Assembly (NCBI GenBank): GCA_028751875.1
Contig: CM054143.1
Span: 62,515,828-62,579,827 of the forward strand
Direction of reading: 5' to 3'
DNA: 64,000 nucleotides
DNA from: Rapana venosa
Lineage: Eukaryota > Mollusca > Gastropoda > Neogastropoda > Muricidae
The position numbers were made by a program, and so were the translations under genes. The first letter of the stretch is position 1, and every line of letters starts with the position of its first letter. The notes under the pieces were generated by a model. The model did not search any database. It saw only the letters and a program-made list of their open reading frames with translations, and was not told the origin of the DNA. Shown here piece after piece: positions 1 through 12,200 of the stretch.

Positions 1-154
1 TGGTAACCTGTGGTGTAATGTGGTAACGTGTGATGTGGTGTGGTGTGATGTGGTAACCTGTGGTGTAATGTGGTAACCTGTGTGTGTGTGTGGTGTAATG
101 ATGTAACCTGTGATGTGGTGTGGTGCGATGTGTGGTGTGGTGTGGTGTGTGCAG

Positions 155-291
155 GAGGAGCCCCAGGGGCAGGACCTGGTCCAGGAGGTGGGGCAGGCCC
201 AGGCCCGGGACCTGGTGGAGGTGCTGGTGCAAGTTCTGCCTCAGATCTGCCCAGCCTCTTCCCTGAAATGCAGCAAACTTTCAGCAAAGAG
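155..291 (+). CDS. CNOT1: CNOT1 e1: Gly/Pro linker and start of TTP-binding region
   Basis: The acceptor is gtgtgtgcag and the donor is gag|gtgagt. The first two bases complete a split codon, and the exon ends in phase 0. It encodes a Gly/Ala/Pro-rich stretch (PGPGGGAG repeats) and then [15 protein letters not shown], which matches vertebrate [15 protein letters not shown]. Upstream exons are not in the window; positions 1-150 are a TG-rich simple repeat. Confidence 0.9.
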
Positions 292-3200
292 GTGAGTCAC
301 AGAGAGAGAGAGAGAGAGCTCTTTTGTTCACCTTCTTCTGCCTCTGCAGCTCAGTTCTGTGTTCCACACGTTGCACTTTTTATTAAAAAAAAGTGCCAGG
401 TTTTTGTTTTGAGTTTTTTTCCCCCCTAAACTTTAACAAATTACGAACGGAATTTAGTCAGTAACTGTACATTTGATGAGCATTTTAATGTTGGTACATG
501 GTTATTGCTGAAAGAAAAATGTGAAGTTACAACTGGCGAGAGTTCATAGGCAGAAATGTAAAAATAACCCAACTCTATGATTATGCTTATTCTTCTCCTT
601 GTCGAACGCTCAGAAGCAGCTGTTGTCTGTCATATGAGCAAACTTGTGTCACCCTGCCGTTAAGCACCTGACAGGTCAGGCCCAGCGCATCAGACTCTGG
701 CGAGGGGGAGAATTGTTATAGTTTTACGTCTTTCTGGGGAAAAGAAAGGCTGGAGAACGGACCAAGAAGCCAGAAAATAGATGAGAAGGAGGTGACTGGG
801 AGAAAAGCAATGAGGCAGAAATAAAGAGAGGGATAGAAAAGGAGTTCTTAGCACAGAAGGTGGTATGGTAAAGGAGTCCCATAACCTATAAGGTCGTAGG
901 GGAGCGAGGCGTCAGAGACCTCACTCCTCTAGGGGCTGGCAAATTGAGGGCGGCACCCATCTCCTCTCCCTCGCTGCTTTACCTTCCCTGACCCTAAAGA
1001 GGGCAGATACCCATTTACAGCTGGGGGATCTGTACTGAAGCCAAGGTGCACAAACGGTCACCCATCCAAGTGGTAACCTCGCTCAATGCTGCTTAACTTG
1101 GTTGGGGGGAAGCGAGTGCTCCGACCACTGAGCTATCCCGTCCCCAGAAGGTGGGGGTGCTGTTTATTCTGACATATCCCACGGCAACCCCACAAAGGGA
1201 TGATGGTTATGAGTGGAGATTGTAATGCACGATGTTCTATAAATCATGCATTTGTTCCTATCATTCAGTCAAGACTGATTGTAATGCACGGTGTTCTATA
1301 AATCATGCATTTGTTCCTATCATTCAGTCAAGACTGATTGTAATGCACGGTATTCTATAAATCATGCATTTGTTCCTATCATTCAGTCAAGACTGATTGT
1401 AATGCACGGTATTCTATAAAACGGATTTGTTCCTATCATTCAGTCAAGACTGATTGTAATGCACGGTATTCTATAAATCATGCATTTGTTCCTATCATTC
1501 AGTCAAGACTGATTGTAATGCGCGGTGTTCTATAAATCATGCATTTGTTCCTATCATTCAGTCAAGACTGATTGTAGTAATGCACGGTATTCTATAAATC
1601 ATGCATTTGTTCCTATCATTCAGTCAAGACTGATTGTAATGCACGGTATTCTATAAAACGGATTTGTTCCTATCATTCAGTCAAGACTGTCTAAAACTCG
1701 TGTTTGTCTTTCTGTCAGGTGGAAGACCAGGCCAACAGCTACTTCCAGCAGATCTACAACCAGCCACCCCAGTCCAACATGACCATTGAGCAGGTGCTGG
1801 CCATGCTGAAGAGGTTCAAGGACTCCAGTCAGAAGATGGAGAAGGTGGGCACTGTGGCTGCTGTGTACAGTGTGTCTGTGTTCAGTGGCTGTGTACAGTG
1901 TCTGTGTTCAGTGGCTGTGTACAGTGTGTGTGTGTGTGTGTGTGTGTTCAGCTACATTGAGTATAGGTTGAGAAGAGGCAATTGAGTGTTGTCACATTGA
2001 AGACTGTAAGCTGCTTGTTGGGAAGTGGGGTTTCTGAAAAGAATTTGGGTTTGCATTATCTTTTTTCCAGACCTGTTTACTCTCTGCTTTCAGAGTTAGG
2101 GATGGGTATGTTTTTTGGGAGGCTTAGTTTTGTTTTGGTTTTTTGTTTTAGTTTGTTTTTTTGAAAAGTTGGTGTCAAAAACAAGAGAAAGATGGCAAAA
2201 GCCTGAGCAGCGCAAGTAAAGGAAGTTCATGTGTGTCTGTTTCATGGTACTTAACTAAGTTCTGTGGGTTTATGGATATTTTTGTTGTGTTGAAGATGTA
2301 GAATCTACCTTTTGTTTTTCCTCTTATTTCAGCCCTCTTGCCCAGTCTTATTTCTGTAAATTCATTATTCCATAAAAGTTTTTTGTTTTTCGTTTTTATA
2401 TACAGCTTCTTCTCATGCCTTTCCCCAAAAACCTTTCCCCAAACTTCTTGATTGATTTTGCATGGCCAGGAATTTTGTTTGTTAATTCACTTTACATCAT
2501 TCATTGGTGGGATTTTTTTTTCATGTGTGCAGGATGTGTTCCAGTGCATGCTGCGAAATCTGTTCGAGGAGTATCGTTTCTTTCCCCAGTATCCTGACAG
2601 AGAGCTGCAGACCACAGCCGTCTTGTTTGGAGGCATCATTGATCAGGGAATCGTGACGTAAGTCCTCTGGTCGCAGCAGTGCTGGAGTGCCTATGAGTTT
2701 GAGTGGGGTTTCCATTGTTATTGATTCTTCTCATGATGTGGTTGTTTGTGTGTGTGTTTAAGTGTGCATGTGCGTGCGTCTATTGATGGTGTGTATATCG
2801 CACACACTTGTAGATTTCGATATGTGACCACTTGAGCAAGATTACTTTCTTTCTTTTCTTTTTTTTTTTTAACAGACTCGTATAGATAGATATCCATTGT
2901 TATTAACATAATCTGTATTATTTCACAGCTTGAAGATTCTTTGTTGTTGTTGGTCTTGTTTTAAGCAAAACTACTTTTTGGAAAAATTTTCCAGAACTCA
3001 TTTTACCAGACACTACTCATTTTCCAAGATAAGCAACCCACACTCTGAGGGAATATAGCTAAACTGAACATCACTGCTTTTCATTTTGATAGTACCATGA
3101 ATCTTTTGTTTGGGGGGAGGGGGTGGTGGGTTTTTTGTTTGGTTTTTTGTTTCTCGTCTTATTGCTGCCTCATCTTCTGTGACGTCCCCGTCTTGCTATT

Positions 3201-6200
3201 CCCACGCTGCTCATTGCACTCAGCCATACCCAGATTCGTTATGTTTCATCCCCAGTGTTGGAACTCCACAGGGAGCCCATCAGTATTAAGCCACCATGGG
3301 GCCGCTAGCCAGAGGGGCCCTGCACTGCTGCTGGGTCACTTTGGTGGTGTTCAGTGGTGCCTGGTCTGAGCTAACACATGCAGGACACCACTATCTAAGC
3401 CCCTTACTGATGACAACATTAGCTTGGTCACAGAGCCAAACTGAGTGAGTTGCCCACATGAGGTGGCAACCACCACAACGTCCCTCCAACGATCGTCCTC
3501 CATGAACCGCCTGCCCCAAAGACTTTGACACAGACTCACCACAGGCACAGAAATGTATTATGGGGAAACTGAATCTAAGGTCACCATGAGACCAGAGCAT
3601 CTGGGACCCCTGAATCAGAGGCAATTTCTTGTTTATTGCATGATGATCGGTGATAATGAAGATGATGTAAGGATGCTGCTGTGAGTGTGTGTACGCTTTC
3701 AGACTACTTGACAGGGTTGTACTCTACTATCATGAAATATCCTGGCGTCAACCGGGCCTGAGAGATACAGATACCTGCAGTATTGGTCAGATAATTTGAG
3801 CAACACTTTCAAAGTCGCATCCATAAAGTGGATGAAGCTCGACTGTGAGGTCCCAGTCTTCCCAATGTGCACTCAGCACACTCATTCTAGATAGGAGCCA
3901 ACCAGAGTCCAAAAAATCCCTATGACTCTTATGGGATTTGAACCCGCGACCTTCCAGTCCAAAATCTAAGGAGCAAAACCACTACACCATGGCGTCTGAT
4001 GGTACCATGAATGGTTGATAGAATTTCAGACAGACATACATGTGTTTGTACATTTTTGTTTTCAGGTACTGGACTTTGGGGATTGCCCTGCGGTACATCC
4101 TGGAGGCCCTGCGAAAACCACATGGCAGCAAAATGTACCTCTTCGGGATCACTGCGCTGGATCGCTTCAAAACCAGGTACTGGCTGCTGTCTTGTTTTTA
4201 TACATTTCTGTAGAAGGAAGGTGGCAGGAGGGTAAGACAAACAAGAAAACTGTGAGGTTCTGGCTTCGATCCCCAGCCTTGCCCTTTCTTCCCAGTTTGA
4301 CAAGAAAATCACACTGAACATCAAAGTCCTTCGTATGAGACTATAATCCAAGGTCTCGTAAGCGAATGCACGCAATACATCTTGCGCACTTGTTAACACA
4401 TAGCGTACCGCAAACAAGAGTTTCTCGTTCGCCGCCACCCATGGCTACAAACGAGATACTCTCGTTTTCGATCGGTACTTGCGTTTCGGTGCTTCTCTGC
4501 AAGAGTAACGGTCCTTAGCACACTCTTTTGTGGGCTTCCCTCAAGGGAAGTAACTGTACTTTACACTGATGCCAATTCAACGTTTTTGAGTGCGCGGAAA
4601 AATGTCGAAGCAGCAAACTTTTGCATTAAATGTTAGAGAGAATAAGCTAAGCTAGTGCTGGACTCAGACAGCAAATCGGAGAAAGAACAGTCTGATAGCG
4701 ATACAGATGGGTAATACATTAATTAGTGATTCTGCTGAAAATCGATCAGGAACTGTAAGGGACGAGAATGAAGCCGGTGATGAAGGTCACGATCCCTTTG
4801 TCACTGAACCGCAACCTTCAATTTCGCGAAATCCAGAATTTTCTGGAATGAGGAGGGGGCATGGCAGAGGGAGTGCACGCCAACTGGAAAGACAACAACA
4901 CGATCTTTGGACAGAAGATCCACTGATCCACCACACACTCCAAAGTTCACAGGTGAGTGTGTGAGTGTGAGTGTGTGTGTGTTTGTGTGTGTGTGGAGGG
5001 GGGAATGGGGGTGCAGTTGAGAACTAATTCACTGCAGCCATACTGTGTCTGCACCACTTCATTTCACAGCAGAGATGGGGGGTTTTTTATTCTTTTTTGC
5101 AGTTTTATTTGGGGTTTTTTAATAACTATTATTATTTATTATGATTGTGTTTGAACATTTTTTTTGTGGGGTTGTGTTTGAACTTTTTTTTTGTGGGGGG
5201 TGGGGGTGGAGAGAAAAATATAATATGGCTGTTTATTTTATCCATGTGCTGGCAATTCAGGAATGTGTGTGTGGGAAAGTTGGGTGTGGCAGTTGAGAAT
5301 TGTCTCATTGCAGCCGGATTGCTGTCTACAGTACTTACTGAAGTTACTCATTTCACAACAGAGGGTTTTTTCAGTTTTGTTTGTCATTTAGTTATTTATC
5401 ATGATTGTGCTTGATTTCAGATGTTCACAGTTTTTTGGAGGGGGGGGGGGTTTATGTTGAAGAGAAGAAAAAAAATTGGGTTGTTTTACTTTATTCAGGT
5501 GCTTGAAATGTGGTGAGTGTGTATGTATGTGTGTGTGAGAGAGTTGAGAATTGTTTCATTGCAGCCAAATTGCTGTCTGCAGCAATTCATTTCACAACAG
5601 AAATGATTGGGTTTTTTGTTTTTCTTTTTTTTTGTCATTGCTTTTATTCATTATGATTTGTGCTTGCTTTCAGATGTTGAAAAGTTTTTGAAGGAGTGTA
5701 TGGGGGAGGGGGGCTCAGGTTGAAGAGGAAGATAAAAGCATGCTGTTTTATTTTATCCAGGTGCTGACTGACCATGCAGACTAGTTTTACTTCAGTTTTT
5801 ACAAGAACTACAATTGTCATCCTCTGTGTGTTACAGGCAGCCCTGGTATCAAGGTGGTAATCGCTCCTGATGCTTGTCCATGGCAGAACTTTCAGCTGTT
5901 TGTGGAGGATGATCTGCTGAATCACATGGTGGAGCAGACCAACCTGTATGCTGAACAGTGGGCAGCCAAATTAGGAGACAGCATCAAGCCACACAACCTG
6001 CTAGCTGACTGGAAGAAGAAGACCACCATTGAGGAGCTGAAAGTGTTTCTGGGCCTGCTGTTTGTGATGGGAGTTGTCACCAAGCCAGACATCAAAAATT
6101 ACTGGACAACCAACCCTAGCCTGGAAACGCCTGCATTCAGCAAAAGCATGAGCTGCAACCGCTTTGAGGCAATCCTGATGGCATTCCACCTGGATGATAA

Positions 6201-9200
6201 TTTTAAGAATTTGCCCAGGGTGATCCAGACCATGATAAATTATTCAAAATCAGGCCACTGGTTACTGGTTTGCAAACAAAATTTCAAAGAATCTACAGCC
6301 CCAAACAAAATTTGGCCATTGATGAATCGATGGTGCCATGGCGTGAACATGTATCATTTCGGCAATTCATTCCCAGCAAACCTGTGAGATTTGGCATTAA
6401 AATCTACATGTGCTGTGACATGTTTGCAAATTTGAAATTTATTCAGGGAGGAAGGGGGAACAAAGAGAAAAAGAGATCATCGTCTAAATGTTGTCAGGAG
6501 ACTGGCAGAAGATTTCATCGGGAAAGGCCACACTATTTATGTGGATCGTTTTTATTCCTCGGTTGATCTGTTGAAAGAGATGGGGAAGAAAGGAACCACC
6601 ATGACAGGAGCTGTCAGGAAGGATCGGCGGGGCCTACCATCTCAACTGGCTGACAGAAAGGGAAAACAGTGGAGCTGAAGCAAGCCATCACCGCAAACGA
6701 GGCAGATGAGGATGACACCAGTGCCAGTCTGCATGTCATCAAATATCACCACAGAAAGGTGGTAACCCTGCTTTCAACCTGCAGCACGGGGAGATTTGTT
6801 CAATCTGAAAAGAAGGACAAGGCCAACCAGCCCATCTTGATTCCTGGTGTTGTCAAGTAACAACATGAATGGAGTAGACCAGTTTGACCAAAATATCCAG
6901 TACTACTCCTTCAACAGGAAGACCTGGAAATGGTGGAAGAGGGCCTGTTTTCATCTTCTCCAGCTGGACAAAGTACAGGCATACCTGGTGCACAACTTGA
7001 ACAACCCAGGAAAAAAGAAAAGCCAGCTGCAGTTCACCTCTGAACTCGTCGATGAGTTGTTGGCTAACATGTCCCCCCGTCCCAAAAAAAGTCTTCAAGT
7101 GACGGGTCAGCGACCCACCAGCAAGACTGAAAGAGAAGCACTACCTCTCTCAGGTTCCTGCAACGGCCACCAAGAAATACCCTATCAGAGTGTGTGTGGT
7201 GTATTCTGTAAGGAAAGACAATGGAAAGGGATGTTCTGTGAGGAAGGAGTGTAGGTATGAGTGTAAGGAGTGCGACAAAGGACTGTGCATGGTGCAGTGT
7301 TTCCAGAGGTATCACACCAATCTAGCATTCAAAAAACCAAGAGTGGAAGAGTGAGGAGACTAGAGAACTCAGTGACAGTGTATATAGTGGGTGTGGTGCT
7401 TTTCTTGTTTTCATTTAGTGTACATCTGTTTGCATGTTTATTGGGTAGTGCTTTTTCACCGAGGACCGAGAGGACACTGACTGATCAAAGCAAGAATTGT
7501 GAAAAAATGTGTGGTGAACACTCAGAACAGTGTATATGTTTGGTGGTTTTCACTTCCTTTTGGTATTAGACTTGCTGTGAGAGTGTTTACCTTTGGATTA
7601 CTGTGGACTTCAGTCAGCGAGTACATGTCAGTGGCTATGTTTGTATAATGCCTCATCTGTTTTTGTCTTTTGCTTAAATACTGATTAAAACTCAAATGAC
7701 TCCAAAAGTATGTACTTTTGTGTCATTTGGATATCTGAAATTCGAAGTACACACACTTTACTACAAACATGCAAACTTTCAAAGCAAACAAACACTTTAT
7801 TTTTGCCAATTTTTTTTATTGGGTCACCCACATTTGAATGCATGTGAACTGAAAATTACTTGGGCCGGAGGGATGCTTTCCCCTTTACTTACTTGGTAGG
7901 AATAGGGTTATAAAAAAGTGTTTCCTTTCAGAAGAGTAGGCCATTCTGGGCTGGTACGAACAGATGAAAGCATCTTTAACCCTTTGCTGGGCACAGCAAA
8001 ATCATTTGTTCACTTCCTGCTGGGCAAGCAAAATGGAGGTGGATGGCCTCTGAGTGGGTGGGTGTATTTAACATGCAATAACTCCACAATGGCTTAATGG
8101 ATTGTAATGAAAAAAACCCAGCAAAATGCAGAAATGAATAAAGAAACTGCTATTTGCTATTGTGTGTTGTTGTTATTTTTTTTAAAAAGAATTATAATGC
8201 ATAAACACACAAGGTCATTGATCGGTTTGTATGTGTCACAGTTAGTGTTGCAATAGCTTTGGAATACATGCATGGATTTTGATAAAATAAAAAGTAAAAC
8301 ATTCAGAAATAATTACAGAAGAAAAGTTTTCAACCTACTGTTGTGTTTTTCGTTTTTTTTATGAATGATGCACGAAAACATGAAACATTCCGACAGTCGC
8401 CATTTTGTTTGCCAACGATCGCTGACGATCGCGATGCATGTTAACTTTACAGTTCGAGCCGCTACCATAACTAAAGTCCCAAATAGCAATCAATTCACAA
8501 AATATATCAAGTTGTGAACCATTGCCAAACTCGAAGTCCGCGATATAATTTCCCCAATTCTATGAGCAGAATTCAAAACGCGCATCGGCCGAGTTAGATT
8601 TGACGATCGATTTACGTCTCGAACTTCGTTGTTGTCAAAGCCGGTCTTTCTCACTTCAATCAACAAAGTCAGAAGCGCACACACTACTCAGATCGCTTAC
8701 ATCGATATTTGAGCCTGGATACACATCTCACAGCGTCATATTTTTGGCATGAAAGCCATAAAAACGATCGTACATGTCGGATTCGAAGATAGCGTCCATC
8801 TTGGGAAAAATTGCGATTTTTTTCCTCCAAAACTTGCCACAAACACATTCCAACCGCCGCCATTTGCAATGTACATGCGGAAGTCACGTGGGCAGTCTCG
8901 TTGCTTTTATTTTGACGAGATTTGAAGCGAGATTGGCGGGAATTTCGAATGTATGAACGCACTGAAGTGACGGTCACGACGCCGGCCGTTTTTGGCCGTT
9001 GTGCCCAAGGATAGGTTCGGACGTTTTGGGACGCTATGCCCAGCAAAGGGTTAACCTCTTTACTGCTGAGTGCAAGTGCACCCTATATGCCGGGGAATAA
9101 AATTCTTATGTACCACTTGCTATGTTCATATCCATGTAACTCAGAAATAACTCTATGAATATTACCGATATTTTGCCCAATGACAGTATATATATATATA

Positions 9201-12200
9201 TATATTGTGGCAATGTTGATTCTAGGGTGCGCCCTTGCGGGATTCCCGCATTTTGTTCATAATTGCCGCAAAATGATGTGGGCAGTGCGCCCCAACGGAC
9301 GCAAAAAAATCCTGGACAGCGCGTTTTTGAACCAACAGTGCGGCATCGCAACTGCCGTTTGTACCATCTCTAAAATTAAGCGCTATTTCCGCCGAAGTTC
9401 TCCGTTGATGCTTGTGATTGGCTAAGCTCCTCACTTTTGACCAAGCACAGAGGCCGTACGTAGTTGTCCTTAACCCTAGTAGCGCTAAATAGACAGCAAC
9501 AAGCCTCACTTCTATTGGCTGAATTAACATTGGCTAGCATTGTTTTGGAGCAGGGTGGGCTCAAACAACCCTTGATATTGATATATAAAACTGAATTAAA
9601 TGTGTTAAGCTATAAATCACTGGAAAGAACAGATAATATGCTTTTAAATGAGTGTAATTTTATAATAGTGTGTAGTGTTTATGATTATGTAAAAAAAATA
9701 AACAGAAAATTGTGTGCGCACTACGATCACTGTTCCACCGTCAGGGCCCCGGATCGATTTTAACACGATAAGCAAAGTTCTTGCGGTGCATAAATGTCAT
9801 GATTAGGTAAACACTATTTCTTGACATTAGTTTTGAAAAAATAAGGAGTTTGTATTGCTTTATCGGTCACCAAATACTCGGAAAAGTTCAGCGACAGGAT
9901 CGACGCCATCGCGACCGTCATGGTGGAATGTGCGAAGTGGTGGCTTTCTATGACAAAAATACAAAGATCGCTTGATTTCATGTGATGCAAAGTACTCAGC
10001 AGCATAGCGATTTGACTCAACAACAGTTATTTCGAAGCCTCGTTGCGTCAAAATAAAGTAAAACAATCTGTGACGTCGAAATCACCGAGTAGCGAAGAAG
10101 TCCATCCAGCAAAACTAGCACCACTCGATTCAGTCCGATCACGATCGATTTTTACCAAGTTTTCCAAAAATATTCCACAATCCTTACCTCATCGTCTCTC
10201 TCATTGTTTATTTCAACCAAATCCAGCCTCTAAAACTCCTCCTCGCTGTCAATTTTGTAAAAAAGCTCGAAAAACGCTTGAAGAAATTCTGGTGCAAACG
10301 CTGGCCGCCATTTTTGTTGAAGACGATCTCGGCTGGTCCGAAAAAAAATAAAATACACTCTTAACCAATCAGATTCTTCATTGCTTGTGTGTGTCAAACG
10401 ACCTTCACCCCTTTCTGCGGGCCTACAACGGCCTTAACATTCATTGGCTGACCTTTGAAAGCGAAAGTAAGCTTTCATTCAACCCACGTCATCCCGGAAT
10501 ATTCCGGGATCCGCCACACAGCTTAGACCCGCCTTTACCGGAATATTCCGGGAACCTGCGCTACTAGGGTTAAGTTGGTAGGCCTCCTTTTTTTCATTTT
10601 AGGGGGCCCTTGGGCCCCTATTTTTGAAATCCTAGAATCAGCACTTGTGGATTGCTTGCAGACAAGCTGGAAGTAGCATGATATTTTAAGTGCTACAAAA
10701 ATAAATTTCATTATAAAAAAAAAATCTTAATACATTTTCTTCATCACCACTATCATTCTGAATACCCCCTGCCCTTCCCCAAATCTCAATAGGGTCACAC
10801 ATAAATAGAGGCAAAATTTCAGTCATTTTTTTTCATTTTCACTATCTCCTGAATCCATACACAGTCATTTTCATCACTATCAGGACTATCTACAATTTTA
10901 TTTGCCACTTCTTCAGCTGTGTAAAGTAGTTGATACGTTCAATGAGGAGTCGGCCATTTTGAACAAGAACAATCCAAGCATTCATGCAAACCCCCTCAAA
11001 ATATGAGCTAAAAAATGATAGTTTTTTTCCATGTTTTTGCAGCTGGATATTTTTTTCCCATGTTTTTGCAGCTGGATATTGCGAAGCAACAGGGAGTGAT
11101 CTCCACTAGTTTCGGAGTTCTTTCCCATGAACTGTAGTCAAGGCTGTTTACTTCAGTTTGAAACCCCCGAAATGTTCCTGGTTGTTGGTATATAGAGTGC
11201 ACATTTAGTCCCTGAAAATTTCCCGGGATAGGGCAGTCAAGCGGTTAAAAAAAGCATTCAACACACACACACAGGTGTGGTTAGACACCATCCCTGAAGT
11301 TGGACTGCGGCCACCTACATGGTGGGCCATCAACACGGTCACATACATATGCTCAAGTCTCACCATTTGGTGAACCTTTAGTTCTAGCTGTGGAATGAAA
11401 AAAAAGATATATATATATATATATATATATACTAATTATATATACATTATGTATGTGCCTGGTTTAGCAGCTGAGTGGTTGACCAGAGAGTGAAAGGGCT
11501 GTTAGGTGGGTGGGTGCATAGCTGCCAACCCTTCCGGGTTTTCTGGAATTATTCCGGATTCAAATCTCGGTTCTGATTTTCTGTTTTACAAGAAAATATT
11601 CCGGTTTCCAAAATTTAAAAAAAAAGCCAGTGTGAGCAGTAAATCAGCCAGGTCTGAAAAAACAAAAAGGACTTCAGGGGTCCCTCAGCAAAGACATGCT
11701 GAACAACAGGATGGTTGCCAAGGCAAACCTTCATGGATTTTGCTTCCAGCAGAAGTTCAGCCAGGACTTTTTGGAAAAAGCAAAATCATCAACCTCCCAA
11801 AGGTGAGAAGAAAAAAAAAAAGGTTTAGCCTGACTTTGAGGAGATGTGCGGAACAACATTGCTTTTTAGAGATTTTGTTTTTGTTTGTTTGGGGCAGAAG
11901 GGTTAGTACAGTAATTTTCTTCTTCCTTCATATTTTTGGTGTGTTGTGTGTCAGCTTCCCCAGGGCCAGTCCAAGTGAACTGTTAGCAAAGTGTTAACTT
12001 TAGTACATAGAAGAAATCTCCATTCTCATATTGGCAATGTATAGACCAGAATTGCTACTCCAGCTTCAGTCTGGTTGAATCTGTTAATATGTTTGCTTTA
12101 TGGATGGTATATTTCTTAATGTGTGTGGGTGTTGTTGTTTTTTCATTTATTGGTTTTCATTTCAGGAGATGAGAAATTTGCTTACAAGTCTAAATATAAA

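Larger units (their letters stand above)
4397..7907 (+). mobile_element. piggyBac-superfamily DNA transposon inserted at TTAA in a SINE
   Basis: The 5' edge abuts TTAA at 4393-4396 inside a SINE, and the SINE continues after the degenerate site ttat at 7908-7911. The inner termini share only a weak inverted match (cacatagcgtacc against ccctattcctacc). A decayed piggyBac-type transposase lies inside, consistent with an old insertion. Confidence 0.75.

Noticed and set aside
70..429. Open frame starting at 70 as a separate small gene
   Set aside because: Only 155-291 is real (CNOT1 e1); the rest is read-through of a TG repeat and of the following intron.
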